Of a stretch of DNA of 64,000 bases, positions 44,479 to 55,460 are shown one piece after another. The stretch lies in the NCBI RefSeq assembly GCF_003711515.1, contig NW_021167086.1, positions 1,387,149 to 1,451,148 of the forward strand, read 5' to 3'. The notes beneath the pieces are model-generated. The model was not told the origin of the DNA and did not search any database. It was given only the letters and a program-made list of their open reading frames with translations. The translations under genes and the position numbers were made by a program. Source of the stretch: Sodiomyces alkalinus F11. Lineage: Eukaryota > Ascomycota > Sordariomycetes > Glomerellales > Plectosphaerellaceae. Positions within the stretch are counted from its first letter, which is position 1, and each line of letters starts with the position of its first letter.

Positions 44479-47400
44479 TTATTTGCTTTGTACTCCTAGC
44501 ACACGAAGCACCACACTCGTAATCTTCTCCGTGTCCTCATTCAGCTGTAGGAGTTCCTTCACCTCAAGGAGTAGGAATCTACGGGCCACGGATTCAGCTT
44601 CTTCTAGACGACCTTCATCTTCTGTATCCAGCCTGGCGCAGGCTGCCACAAGATTCTCATTTCGCGCCAGCAGCATGGAGATGGCATCTGCTCGATCTAC
44701 GACTGCTTGGTCGACACCATTGAGTGCGGCACAGAGGCCACCGAAGCTCGAGTTGCTTCTTCCTGGCACCAATTTGTAGAGGTATGTAAGCATGTCGTTG
44801 CGTGGGGCTGCCGCAAGGTCTAGGCGTACATCCATGTGGGCAAACGACAACGCAGTCCTATTGCCAATATAATGCCCTTCAAATATCTCGTGGTAATGTG
44901 TCGTGACGAGGACACGAGGGCACTCATGGCCAAGTGATAGCAAGTGGGTCAGGAGCGCCGTCATTAGTCCCGCTCCGTCGTCAGCTCTCGTACCCTTTCC
45001 GAATTCATCGATAAGCACGAGGCTCTGCCGTGTTGCTGACTTGAGGCAGAAGGCCACTTGCTGAAGATCAGAGCCAAACGCGCTCTCATCCTGCGAAACC
45101 ACGTCCCCACGTGAGATGCGCGTCAGGATCTGGTCGGTTAGGCCAATGATGGCTTTGTTTGCGGGAACGTAGCTGCCTATATGGGCAAGATAGACTATCA
45201 GGGCGACCTGCTTGACGAGTACACTTTTCCCCGAATGGTTCGGGCCGGTTAAAACGACCACATTGCCGTTCTGTCGGTTCTCCCGGGCCGCCGCGCAGCT
45301 GTTCCGTCCGCTCTCTCTCGATCCTATGCTGGCACTGTCGATTGGGTCTTCCATTCCGCCAGTAATGTCGCAGTCGTTCGGGACATATGTGGGCACAACC
45401 AGCTCCTGCAGCGGATGGCGACCTCCCTGTATGCGGACGACGTTCGCAGCCGTCATGACAGGGGAAGTCCACTGATATTTCCGGGCCCCAACAGCAAGCG
45501 CCACTAGGGAGTCTATCTCACCACATACATCCGAGGCAAGCGCGAGTGCAGATTCATGCTTCAAGATCTCGACGGCGAGGCTGTGGATTATGCTGACTTC
45601 CAAGTCTTGGCGATGTCAGTACATGGCATGGCATCGGGATTCATTCGAGGACATACCCAGGATCTTAGTGTGGAAGTCGCCCAAGTGGGCATCGAGCTCT
45701 CGCATACGACGATTTTTATAATAGGCCTTCTGGTCGGCGGAGAAGAACAACTCCCACCGGTCACCATCTAGACCTTGTCCTTCATACAGGGGTACATGAG
45801 TAGCATTATCCAGTAGGACCATGGTGAGGAACCCAAGCTGAGGCCAAAAGACGCAGCCAGTGATGTACTTGCGCGCCCATTCCGGAAGCTCTCGTGTCAG
45901 TTTAGAGTTGGCTTGCACTAGAAGACCTTCAATTCCTTGATAATCTCGCCTCAGCCTGTCCAGCTGATTATCAAATCCCGGTTTCACCGTCACACGGACA
46001 TCTGCGCTTGCTTCTTCGAAATCGACAGTCGAGTGAATGAGAGCACCTACTGTTCGCATAGTCGATACATTTATTGACCCCACTGTCTGATTATAGTCAG
46101 CCACTTGCATAGTCATGTCGCCATGGACGACATTTCTGGAGCTGCATCTACCTCTGCCACGATTATTAACTCGCATCGTGGATCTAGCTGTAACAGCAAA
46201 TCCCGGAGCTGTGAACAATGCAAGGTGAATCGGGCCAAGTTCCACCAGGTGCCCCCAGTGACGGCAGCCTGTCCAGTGCTGGAATCGATTCCCTTTCGCA
46301 ACCGTGACAAACTCTTCCTAATATCAGGTATGTTCCGCAGGCTCTGAGAGATATGCCGGAGCGTCTCCGAGTTCTCGGGTCGCAAAATGGTTGCAATGGT
46401 CCGGTGTCTCTCTCTTATGATACCGAGGTCCGTGACTGGCCTGAGAAAAATCTGGCGTAGCTTGACTCTTCCCTGTGGTGTCCCGGCAAGTGTACGAAAT
46501 AGACCGAGAACGCACAGGCTCTCTCTCTGGCAAGTACTGGATCCTCGAGAACCACCGGCATGACGGTTAGGGTGGAGTTCAGATCGAATGATCTGCAATG
46601 ACTTCAACGCATATCCGCTCACCCGTAGATAGTGTGAAAGCGAGAACATCTGCATCGAGTGAATGGGTAGCGCAGTAGGAGTATCGTCTCTCCCACTATC
46701 TCCTCCCCGACGCAGAATGTCACTGATAACTGCGCCAGCGCAGCCTATCTAAGAAAGATTAGGTTCATCGAGTGGCAAACGGGGATTATGATCCAATACA
46801 TACCGATAGTCGGCAGTCGAGGTTGACACTGGAACCGAACCGCATACCTGCTGCGATAACACAATCTGGAGAAGTTTCCGCCGCGAGGCTCTCCTTATCA
46901 ACCTGGGAACAAGTCACATCTCCTACGGGGTGGGCTGCCCGAATATATAGTTTCGATAACCGGTTTAATGCGGCGTTGTATCCGTATTCTGTGGATGTGA
47001 GCGTGCGAAGAACGAAGGAGCGATGAACTGAGCCTGTCACATAGTTATTTCAACTGTAGCGATATCCGGTGCAATGGCATTCTCTCACCCTCGGCGACCA
47101 AGGTTGTCTTGTCAAAGAAGTCCATCACGAGATCCTTTGCTTTGAAGGGTAACAGAACGGTGTTTGGTTGGGCGTGGATGAGAAGAGACTCCAGAATCGA
47201 GACGTCTGCTCCTTCTAGCTCATTCATCACAAAAAGGGCTTGTTGATGGACAAGGTAGTAGGCACAACCTAGGACTCCCTTATCGGTCATATTAATGGCC
47301 AAAATGACCTCACCTACACCGCTGGGCGTTGTGCTTTCTTGTTCGGAAGCTTCCCCCTGGGCTTTGCCATCGGAGATTGTCGAAGAACAGTCAGGGCCAC

Positions 47401-47725
47401 GAGGTTGAAGTGAAAGGAACGAACGCGATATTTCGCGAGCATCTGGCAAACCCGGAGTGACTCGCTGTCCCAACAAATCATCGGACAGTGAGCAACTGCG
47501 TGCTCTTCCAGACTGAGATACCCCATACGGTCTATGGGAGCCACGCCACAGATGCTGCGATGGAGTCTTTTCCCCGTCCGGGGAAGGCCGGGCAATTCTG
47601 TGACTGTCAGACGTGACTATTATATTAGGGACTCCAAACAGAGGTACGAACTTTCTTTGCGGGGCCACACCCCGCCTAGCCCCTCCGCTGGATGAGGAGC
47701 CTAAGCCCATAGAAGATGGTGGCAT
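44479..47725 (-). CDS. MSH5: MutS homologue 5, meiotic recombination protein
   Basis: MSH5 pairs with MSH4 as a clamp on Holliday-junction intermediates and promotes meiotic crossovers in the nucleus. Five exons are inferred: 47089-47725, 46804-47027, 46152-46748, 45657-46086 and 44479-45605. The introns (61, 55, 65 and 51 bp) have GT-AG ends, CTGAC/CTAAT-like branch sites and matching phases, giving 1004 aa. Residues 1-137 are low-complexity; the conserved N-terminal domain starts near EVILAINM (139). The core and clamp follow, then the ATPase: Walker A GPNHSGKS (750-757), Walker B LVLIDE (Asp819-Glu820), TTHYHE (854-859) and the SSFG loop (905-908). The start at 47725 is the first in-frame ATG and has A at -3; an upstream exon ending in gtaggt near 47840 cannot be excluded. 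Key residues are intact and there is no RIP damage. MSH4 is less likely: the GPNxSGKSV form and the fit of the N-terminal domain favour MSH5. Confidence 0.93.
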
Positions 47726-49227
47726 CTTTTGCAGTACTCCTGAGAATTCGAGCAAGAATTCGTTGACCGACCTAGGAGAGAAGCGTCCTTCGTAGAATTC
47801 AGCGCCAGTAGGTACCTGGGTAGAGGTTGAGTCCGCTTACCTACCTGTCTCGGTGGTACCAGGTAGAAAAGCACTTTTGCTTAAAACAAGACCACACAAT
47901 ACCTTAGGTATCTTGGGAAGATGGCATCGGCAAGTGATAACCGCCCGCCTGATGCGTTGAAGTACCAACATAAGTCAAGGCAGGTCTTCATATGATGTGA
48001 CACGGTAGACATTGCGCTACCTGCCTGACTAAAGTTGCTGCAGGAGTTTGCGGCCATGTGTCTACCTAGGTACTTGCCGCGTACTGCGTGAGTTCTCAGG
48101 GTAGGGCCTTCCCGAAAGACCTAAGGTACCTACAGAAAACGAAGCATACGCGTGGGAGCATGAAGCGTCCGGTTCAGATTGCCGAAATAAAACACCATAA
48201 ACCGGAGACCACCTGGGAATCCCGCAAACCAATCGGCGTTCGTGTGTGAGTCCCCATCAATCGATATCAATCCTGCGTCCCCAGATGGGAAGGAGTGATT
48301 CTGATTAGAGCTCGGGCGGACATGTCTGTCTGTCCAGACGAGGACTGCCCATACCTAGGTAGGAAAGGATATGGCCATGTCTCCAGCCTTTGTGAAGCAA
48401 TCGGTGGTCTGTTCTGGAAACCCCCCATACCTTACGAAGTCGATAGGTGAGATAGTAGGCATCGAACGCTTTTGAGTGTTGCCACAGGGGAATCTTCCCT
48501 AAAACCCCTCACAAAGTGCCGGGAATGCCATATGACAATATCCGCATATTCCGGCTGCATACCTATAATGCGCTTTTATCTTCAGAGAGATAAACGGACG
48601 GACGAAGTCGAGCAACACAGGGCGGAAGAGGAAGCGGGTGGAAAGGGTGGTGGTGGTGGGGTGGGGGGGGGGGGGACCGAAGCGAGGCATGCCCATACAC
48701 GGCTTCCACTCAGCAGGCTAGTCTGGCATTCCGCCGTTGCATCATAGACCCCCAAAAGTTGCATTAGTACGTCGAATGGATCCCCAAAGCGAAGGGAGAC
48801 GGGCGGAGAACTCCCAAGAGAGGGAGAGAATTGCACGCGAAACAGCTGGTTAGGAGCACCGTGCTTCCTGCAGAAGAGGGCTACTCCGTGTCTACCGGCA
48901 TGACGAGACACGCCAAAAGGAACCTTCTCGTCGAAACCGTACTAGGCAGGTGAGGACACGGAGAAGTCGTGTCGAGGGGTCTTACTGGTGGCTTGTCAGA
49001 CAAAACGGAGGACCAAAAACCCTCGTAGAGGGGTCAATAAGCATCCATAGTACGGAAAATCCAACGACCGCACACCTCGGCTTTGTAGGCATTGTCCTAC
49101 CTTAAATAGCACACCGGTCACATCCTCCTACAAGGAAGGAGAGAAATACCTATGCCCATTGGTGCCATCCTTATGTCTCTGCCACTTTGACTCAAAAGAC
49201 TGCTTATCTGGTGAAACAGCGGATTCT
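47726..49227. promoter_or_regulatory. Intergenic region, upstream of MSH5 and downstream of the EMC5-like gene
   Basis: Ordinary, non-RIP sequence that should hold the MSH5 promoter. Palindromic cctaggt/acctagg motifs recur (about 47811, 48064 and 48354). A G-rich tract with ggtggt and a G run lies at 48646-48675. The open frames here are low-complexity and I recognise no gene. No tRNA was seen. Confidence 0.5.
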
Positions 49228-49727
49228 TTAATCCCGAACCAGCAGCTCGCGACTTTTAGCCCAGTCCGCGAACTCATGCCTTTGTTTTCTGATGTCGACA
49301 AACCCAGGTCGACTTTCCAAAATGCGAAACGGATTGCCTGTAAAACCGTGCCCGGGTTCTCCGCGGCTCCCTTCACACACTCTCTCGATCCTGCCTGCCC
49401 AGACGCGCCATTGGATTGGACGCAGATCAGGGGCTCTGAAAATGAGGCCAAGGCAAACAACGACCGTTGCCAGAATAGTTTCGACGACGATATCGGTTGG
49501 TAGTAAGCTGCCAGATGACTTGGGTGTTCCTGCGGTCAGGGACGAAGCTGCTTGGAAAGATTGGAGGGCCGCGTGCTCCTGGACCGAATAGCATCTGTGT
49601 GAAAAGGCATAGCAATGTCACCGTCAGCCAGACAAACTGAAGGTACCAACTTCGAGGGTAGGGAAGCTCACGCATGGGCAAGAAGGAGGAGACCAGCTAT
49701 GATGATCGAGCGGGAAATCCAGGCCAT
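49228..49727 (-). CDS. EMC5: ER membrane protein complex subunit 5-like (MMgT family)
   Basis: EMC5 is a small two-span subunit of the EMC, which inserts and stabilises membrane proteins in the ER; the family was also described as membrane magnesium transporters. Two exons, 49672-49727 and 49228-49594, are joined across a 77 bp intron (GTGAGC...CACAG, branch CTGAC) to give 140 aa. Residues 7-20 form a hydrophobic first span (IIIAGLLLLAHACYS). PTDIVVET leads into the second span (about 53-71). After it come the family blocks LRPIQWRVWAGRIER (76-90), GNPFRILESRPGFVDIR (105-121) and a charged tail. Length and order fit fungal EMC5. It is transcribed in the same direction as MSH5, 1.5 kb upstream of it. 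Translating without the intron hides the gene, as exon 1 has only 18 full codons. Confidence 0.9.
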
Positions 49728-49935
49728 ATTGAGTGTTGATTGTGCTACTGTACTTGCGATGACCAAGATGAACTCGAAGTAGAACGTTCCCCGGCTGCTC
49801 TTGTTTCAATAAGCGTTGTCTCAAGTGGCTGTTTGGATCAGATAATGTCGAACAGACCAGTCTGTTCGATTACGTAATAATCCGGGTGGACACCTGTAGA
49901 ATCTTCACCACTAATATTACGGTGGCAGGAATTCT
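49728..49935. promoter_or_regulatory. Short upstream region of the EMC5-like gene
   Basis: About 200 bp of ordinary sequence before RIP-mutated DNA begins near 49.94-49.98 kb. It includes the near-palindrome tcgaacagaccagtctgttcga (49847-49868). The promoter is therefore confined to a very short clean stretch unless it reaches into the repeats. Confidence 0.5.
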
Positions 49936-49989
49936 CTGACGGTCCACACATAGTTATAATTATACATAATTACCTTGATCAATTTTGAC

Positions 49990-51660
49990 CTATTTTATGA
50001 CGATTTCGACTACGCTTTATCTAACAATTAAGAGTCTTACTTACTAAGTGAAAAGCCTACCCTTTACCCTTTAACTACTACCGATTAAGAAGCTATCTAG
50101 ATACGCCGATATAGCGTGTTAATCTATAAATGACCCTTAAGATATCGAATATAAGCTAGTTACCTATAAAACCTACCGCGATTAGGAGCTCTGACGTAGC
50201 TACTATAAGGCTATGGTCGTTAATAATAAAGTCTAGGAATATCTACGCCCTAATAATCCTATTCCCCCCCCTAAAAAGCCTGTTTTGCCTTCCTACGATA
50301 ACTTCTAGTCTTTATACGTAACCCTATAAGTAGAAGCTACGCCCTTATAGTAGTTAGACCTAATACCTACTAGGCAGCGCGTCTATAATTCGGCGATATA
50401 ATACTAGAAGCTATAAAGGGATAACTACGCTAAGTACGTTAAGAGTATTAGGACTATTGTAACCTAAGAGACTAATACTATTAACTAAAGCCGTAAGCTA
50501 CTACTACGTAATATAACTAGATAAAGACGTAGTGGTACCAGATCGTCAAGACAAAGATAAGATAGGGAGGTTAGTCCAGCAAAACCACGATGCATAACCA
50601 AAACATAACCAACACCGCTATAACCTTGAGCGAAGAAGTAGATCGGTAGTCACTATTCTGATCAGGGTAACGTAAGTTAAACTAGAAAGATACCCTAAAC
50701 ATAGAATAAGTAATTGCAAAAGAGGATATCAATTAAATAATCGTCCTTCGATAGGGATATCTAGAGCCTGTCCTTAATATATATATGGGAGATAGATCCC
50801 GCAGCCTTAAAAAGGGGGTTATATAACCGGCTAGCGATACTACACCAAAGCCGTATCTGTGCGGTTATAGTAACGCTACCCCTAAAAAGGTATTTAAAGC
50901 TATCCGCTGCGATACTACTCACTATATAATTACCCGCCGCGTTAATACTTATAAAGAGTATAATAAATACGTCTATAACGTGCTAATAACTCTAAAAAAG
51001 CTATAAGAGTAGTTATCTAGATAGTAAGAGCTATTACTACGCCTTAAAGAGGTCGAATTAAAGCCCGTAACGTATATCTAGGTAGCAGTAGACTTCTTTA
51101 GAGGGATACGTATAATCGCTAAACGCGATTAGACCGAAGCCGAGGGATACCTTTTAGATAATAAAGTACTACTTCCTGAAAACCTTTATATCCTGAGTTA
51201 CTAATATACTAAGACTAAACTTAAAGACTAAGGAAAACGCGGAAAACACCGCGTTATAGTATTCGCGGCACTGTATACCAGAAGTGATAAGGGCGAAGAT
51301 ACCTTAGATACCACGATAAAGCCCTGTAAGAAGGGCGGCCGTGGGAAGAATAAAGCTGAGAATTCTACTACCGCGATATCTATAGCTATACCTTCTATTA
51401 CTTTAACTAATCGCTCTTCTTCTAAAAGACGTTAATCTACCGCCAGAAAAGGGGAACCCTATCGTGTATATACTACGCCTAATCACGATATTAACGCCTA
51501 TTACTATATCTTTCCGGAGATAGCGTTCGACGGCTAGACCTCCTACGAAAACACTAAAATAGCCGTTTAACGGATCCTTAAATACGACTAGGGGACGAAA
51601 ACTAAAACCTCGCCCTTCTTTAGAGTCTATAGCCTACTATATAGCTATATAGGCTAGGTC
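49990..51660 (+). pseudogene. Ty1/copia gag remnant, interrupted by the 358 bp repeat
   Basis: The plus strand reads, with RIP-type stops, a copia-like gag: RDNYAKYVKSIRTIVT near 50.42 kb, RKLLLRN, then after the insert TPKKVFKAIRCDTTHYI and EYNKYVYNVLITLKKL, with a ELLLRLKEVELKPVTYI segment near 51.05 kb. A basic linker (KKGGRGKNK) follows near 51.34 kb, then YYYIFPEIAFDG (51.5 kb) in the place where copia gag has its Cys-rich end. Removal of the 358 bp repeat and one GTAA restores the frame across 50511/50874. After 51.66 kb the sequence changes to LINE. Confidence 0.6.
50512..50869. repeat. 358 bp repeat, copy 2 (probable solo LTR), GTAA target duplication
   Basis: Second copy of 27493-27850, exactly the same length, flanked by GTAA at 50508-50511 and 50870-50873. 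The duplication is confirmed by the copia gag frame on both sides. Confidence 0.85.
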
Positions 51661-53033
51661 TAGAAATAGTGGCTTTAATAGGTTAGTCTTGGGATATCGA
51701 GGGTCCTTCGGCTGGGTAGGAGGCCCCCTAGGCTTCGGAACCTATAGCGGACCTAGGACCCTTTTTCCCTCTTAAAGACCAGCCTGAAATAGCTACCGAC
51801 CCGGGCCCTGGCCCCGAAACCCTTGATTAGAAAACAGCCTACCTGGAAGCCCTCGCTAAAATATAATATAACCTAGGCAAATAAGCCGCTGTTTTCTATA
51901 CCGACGGCGCCCTAAGCTACTCTACTAGGTCTCTTACAGGGCCCTCGTAGACTGTAGTCGCTGTAATATAGTGGACTAATACTGAAAGGCCCTATAAAGC
52001 TATAGGCTTTAACCTAGGGACCGCTGCCGAAGTCGCAGACGCGTAATTATACGCTATTCTTTAGGCCCTCCACGCTGCCCTAGAGTAGACGCCTAGGCCT
52101 CTAGAGTACTATATTCTTAGTAATTTATAGGCGGCTATTTAGAAGCTTTATTGCACCTTATAGTAGGCTATGGAAGCTAAGGACCTTATCCTACGCCGTA
52201 AATAATTAGGCACTTCGGTTTCTATATAGTAGTGCCCCTCGTATATAGGAATAGAGGGTAAGAAACTGGCGGATAAAGTAGTTAAAGGGGCGTTAAACCC
52301 CGAAAAAGCTACTAAGTCCGTTAGCTTAGTTACCCTTAGCCACCTAAAGCACCGGGTAAATAAAGCCCTTATTTAACACCAGAAGACCCTGTAGAATAAC
52401 GAAGAGGAGGCGGAAAAAAGAGGTAAATCGGTGTGACTAGGCCACCTATATAGGCACCTAGTCCGCGATACCCTCCGTTTCTCCCGAAAACCACTACTAA
52501 TATAAGGCCCTAGGTGGGTAAAGTCGGCTTTTACGTAGTTAAAAACTGGCTTCGGATACGTAAAAACCCACTAGAAAAGGTTGTAAAACTATGCTAATAA
52601 CTGCTATTCCTGTCTCGGCTCCCCTATGTAGGATATAGCCAACCTTATCCTTTCCTGCCCTTATTATAAAAACGAACGAAAGGCTCTACGGGAAGCCCTA
52701 GCAGGCCTACTGCTATCTCTACCGCTTTTATTTAGTACTACAAGGGGAATACAGGCTTTAGAGGCCTACCTCTTAGCTACTACAATAGCTTCAGCGAAGT
52801 GCTATATGGCGTAAACCTTGATTTCTGCGGCCTAGGTCTTGTGTTTTGGTTTTTATCTATGCTATTAGGTCGATTAGGCAGATTATTACGGAGGATTTCC
52901 TTTGGTTATTACTGTTACTTACTGATTTACTATCCTTAGCTCCTACTAGCCTTTAGCCCCTAGGGCGATAGGCGCCGCGGTATAGCTATAGGGCTGCACG
53001 CGCGTAATGAATAAAAAATAAAATAAATATACT
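51661..53033 (+). mobile_element. LINE 3' end with RNase H domain
   Basis: The plus strand carries an RNase H domain from about 51.88 kb (AVFYTDGALSYS, later FNLGTAAEVADA-stop-LYAIL). A C-terminal region with a CX2-3C-type knuckle (NCYSCLGSP near 52.6 kb) and LILSCPYYKNERKALREA follow. Then comes an A-rich tail near 53008-53033. This matches the C-terminus of RNase H-bearing Tad/I-type LINEs. The 5' part is missing and is joined to copia gag at about 51.66 kb. Confidence 0.7.
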
Positions 53034-53035
53034 TT

Positions 53036-53640
53036 AGGATTCACTAAATAGGTAGCTTCGAGGCTGTCTAACCAGTCTACTAGGGCCTAGGCCTTAATAG
53101 AAAACTAGTTAATAGCAGCCCCGATCTACTACTAATAGCTTTTGTTAAAGTCCTCTATAATAAGGGAGGGCTTAGGGACCTAGAGGCCCTATAGCACGCG
53201 ATCTTCCGTCCAGGGTCGGCTTCTAGGGCCTAAAAAGGAGGGAAAAGAAGAAGACGAAGTGGAAAAGGTAAAGGAGTAAGGCTAGGGGGCCGCCCTCGGC
53301 CTATTATTTCGGGGTCCTATTCTATCAAATTATAAACGTGTAGAATATAAAAGGTCCTTAGATAACAAACCTCTATAATCTACGCATCTACATCGTCTAG
53401 AAGGTTATCGGGGTGTGAAAAATCGATACTAGAGCCCTTTCTTATATAAGTAAGGACCCTAGGCTTAATAGAGAAGAACTGGGTTTTTTAGGATATAGGC
53501 GTAACGGTGTAGAAAGCAGGGTGGTTCCGAATAAACCACCCTTCTGGTGTCGAGACGCAGGCTGGTTCCTGAATAAGGACTATATCAGCCGAAGCCTCTA
53601 AAGTCTATTTTAGGATAGCCTCTTACGCCGGGGCCTGTTC
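53036..53640 (-). pseudogene. AP-endonuclease N-terminal part of LINE ORF2
   Basis: The minus strand from 53.64 kb reads YNIDEQAPA, then ADIVLIQEPACVSTPEGWF and HPAFYTVTPIS near 53.53-53.58 kb. Near 53.15 kb a IIEDFNKSY block (GDFN type) is followed by ALVDWLDSLEAT at about 53.05 kb. These fit the LINE endonuclease core; it is truncated after DWLDSLEAT. Confidence 0.7.
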
Positions 53641-53702
53641 ATCGATGTTGTATTAAATAAACCGGATATCTTTCGAACTAAAAGGCCCTTTATTTATAGA
53701 AT

Positions 53703-54041
53703 TTAGGGTTTTATAGCTCGAAAGACCTCGTAGTCCCTACTAAAGGGGGGGTGATCTCCCTCGTAGTTACAGCACTTATAGGTCTTATACTCGCAGTCTC
53801 CGTATTCTTCACACTCGTTATAGTAGTGGTATTCCTCCCTATAGCCTTTAACAGCACAGATAGGGCAGTAAACTAGGCCTTTATAGATCCCTCGGGTATA
53901 CCCGAATTTCCAGCAGTTAGAGCACCGGGTTCTAGGGGTTATACGCCTATATTTATAGACCTTTAGCCGCTGGCCGGCTATATAGAGCCCCTGTTTTAGG
54001 CAGTACTTCTGTTCTTGAGTAGAGGGCACGGAAATAACCAC
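53703..54041 (-). pseudogene. LINE ORF1 C-terminal Cys-rich region (open 112 codons)
   Basis: This 112-codon open stretch is the C-terminal part of a Tad-type ORF1 (RNA-binding gag-like protein). It shows tandem CX2C-type knuckles: CSNCWKFGYTRGI, YCPICAVKGYREE, CNECEEYGDCEYKTYKCCNY, with several His and Cys ligands now Tyr (for example FGY for FGH). The original start is further upstream (to the right) past one or more stops. It ends at a stop (53703) that overlaps the start region of the endonuclease ORF. Confidence 0.7.
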
Positions 54042-55235
54042 TATGCCGAAAAATGCGTTCAGAGCCCCTAGCCACCGAGGCTTCCCTACTACCCTAATAG
54101 AGTTAAAGGTGCCGATTGTGGTAGCTAGGTCCTGTAAGCCTAGGCCCTGTTATAGGCTTCGGTTAAGGGCCTCTTGCGGCGACTCGGAGAGGTCGGTTGG
54201 AGGGGTATCGCCACCCCTAAAGGCTTTAGAAGGCACCTGTTTAATAATAAGCTTAAACTAGTCGCCTATAGGCTAGGAGGGCTGGAGGGGCGGTTTAACT
54301 CTTTAAACCACTGATTCTGCGAGTCTAGGAGCTGTTGAACGCTGTACTTCGGCCCCGGGGTAAAAATAAGGTTCCCGTTAGTCGACCGGCTAACAGCCGT
54401 AACTGCAGGGAATTTTAGGGCCTTATTAAGCTTATTCCGAAGCCCGAGGGAGTCGAAGTTTTCTCTAGGAATCGCTGCCCCTACCGTAGGTTATAGAATA
54501 ACCTTAGGGACCTTTTTAGGGTCTGTTAGTATGGGTGCCGGGGGTATAGAGGTATGGGTAGGTAGGGGCTAAGGGTGCTAAAGCCCCTAAAAAAGGGGCC
54601 TAGGGTGCTATAGGGCCTTTTTCCCCTTTATAGCCTCGCTATAAAGGGGTTTAGGCTATTCTATAAGCCTGCGAACTGCCTAAGCTAGCTCGTCGACCTT
54701 CTATTCGAGTATAGGAGGCAGGGGGCTCGGAGTTCCGTCGCTAGTAGATTTAAGCCCTACGGATAGGGCTTTAATCTAGGGGGCAGGGTTAAGGGTATAG
54801 GCCTATTAGGGTAGCTAAAGGGCCTATTAGAGTAGTTCCTTAGCCTTCACCTTACTAGCCGGTCTAGTCGACTTCTGGGGCTCGGCCGAGGTTTCTTTAG
54901 GGGCTTTAGCTATTCTAGGGGCCCTTTTAGCCTATTTGGAGCCTAAAAGGCTCGGCTTTTTAGTAACGGGCCCTTAGAGGCAGGGGGGGCCTTAGAGGGC
55001 GTTTTAAAAGCGCCTTCGGCTTCCGAGTGCGAGGGGGATTTGATTCGGGTCCTAGAAAAGCGTCTAGGGGTAGGCGTGGAGGGGCTAAGGTGCCTTTTCG
55101 AATTTAGGGGCGTAGCGAGGGTTAAATCCTCTATATTAGAGGTGTTATCTATATCTATCTCCCCTAGGCCCTTTATAGTTATAGGGGCCTTAGGGGGGGG
55201 GTATTAGGGCCGTTAGGGGTGTTAAGGGCGTTCGG

Positions 55236-55430
55236 GGCGTTATTATGGCTAATGTTGTGGCTGGTGGGTTATTGTTTGTGGCGTTGGGGCTAGGTGGACG
55301 TCGGGGGTGCGGCTCTGCGCGGCTGGGCTTGCTGCTTTGTCAGCGAGGGCGCACGGGCCACGTTAGACTTTTCCCCCGCACACGGGGGAGCCGTAAGCCT
55401 ATTTCCAGGTATTTTCGCACTTATTATACG
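55236..55430. other. Short patch of non-RIP sequence in the LINE 5' region
   Basis: Unlike its surroundings, this about 190 bp stretch keeps many TpG and CpA dinucleotides and is GC-rich. It lies at the 5' end of the minus-strand LINE ORF1. The open frame on the plus strand here is probably chance. Confidence 0.55.
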
Positions 55431-55460
55431 CCTAAATTAGCGCCTGCGTAATACAGGGCT

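Larger units (their letters stand above)
53034..55460 (-). mobile_element. LINE 5' half (ORF1 and endonuclease start), truncated
   Basis: Minus-strand Tad-like LINE. ORF1 spans about 53.70-55.3 kb, with a Pro/Lys-rich N-terminal half and a Cys-rich C-terminal region. ORF2 starts near 53.63 kb with an AP-endonuclease and is cut at about 53.03 kb, directly beside the A-rich tail of the plus-strand LINE, so the RT is missing. RIP damage is lighter than elsewhere. Confidence 0.7.

Noticed and set aside
48472..48911. Open frames on both strands between MSH5 and the EMC5-like gene
   Set aside because: They run through a G-rich tract and give poly-Gly or poly-Pro. There is no conserved motif, splice support or matching frame, so they are probably chance.
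55245..55451. Plus-strand open frame in the unmutated patch
   Set aside because: It is opposite to LINE ORF1 and exists because the patch is GC-rich; no domain seen.
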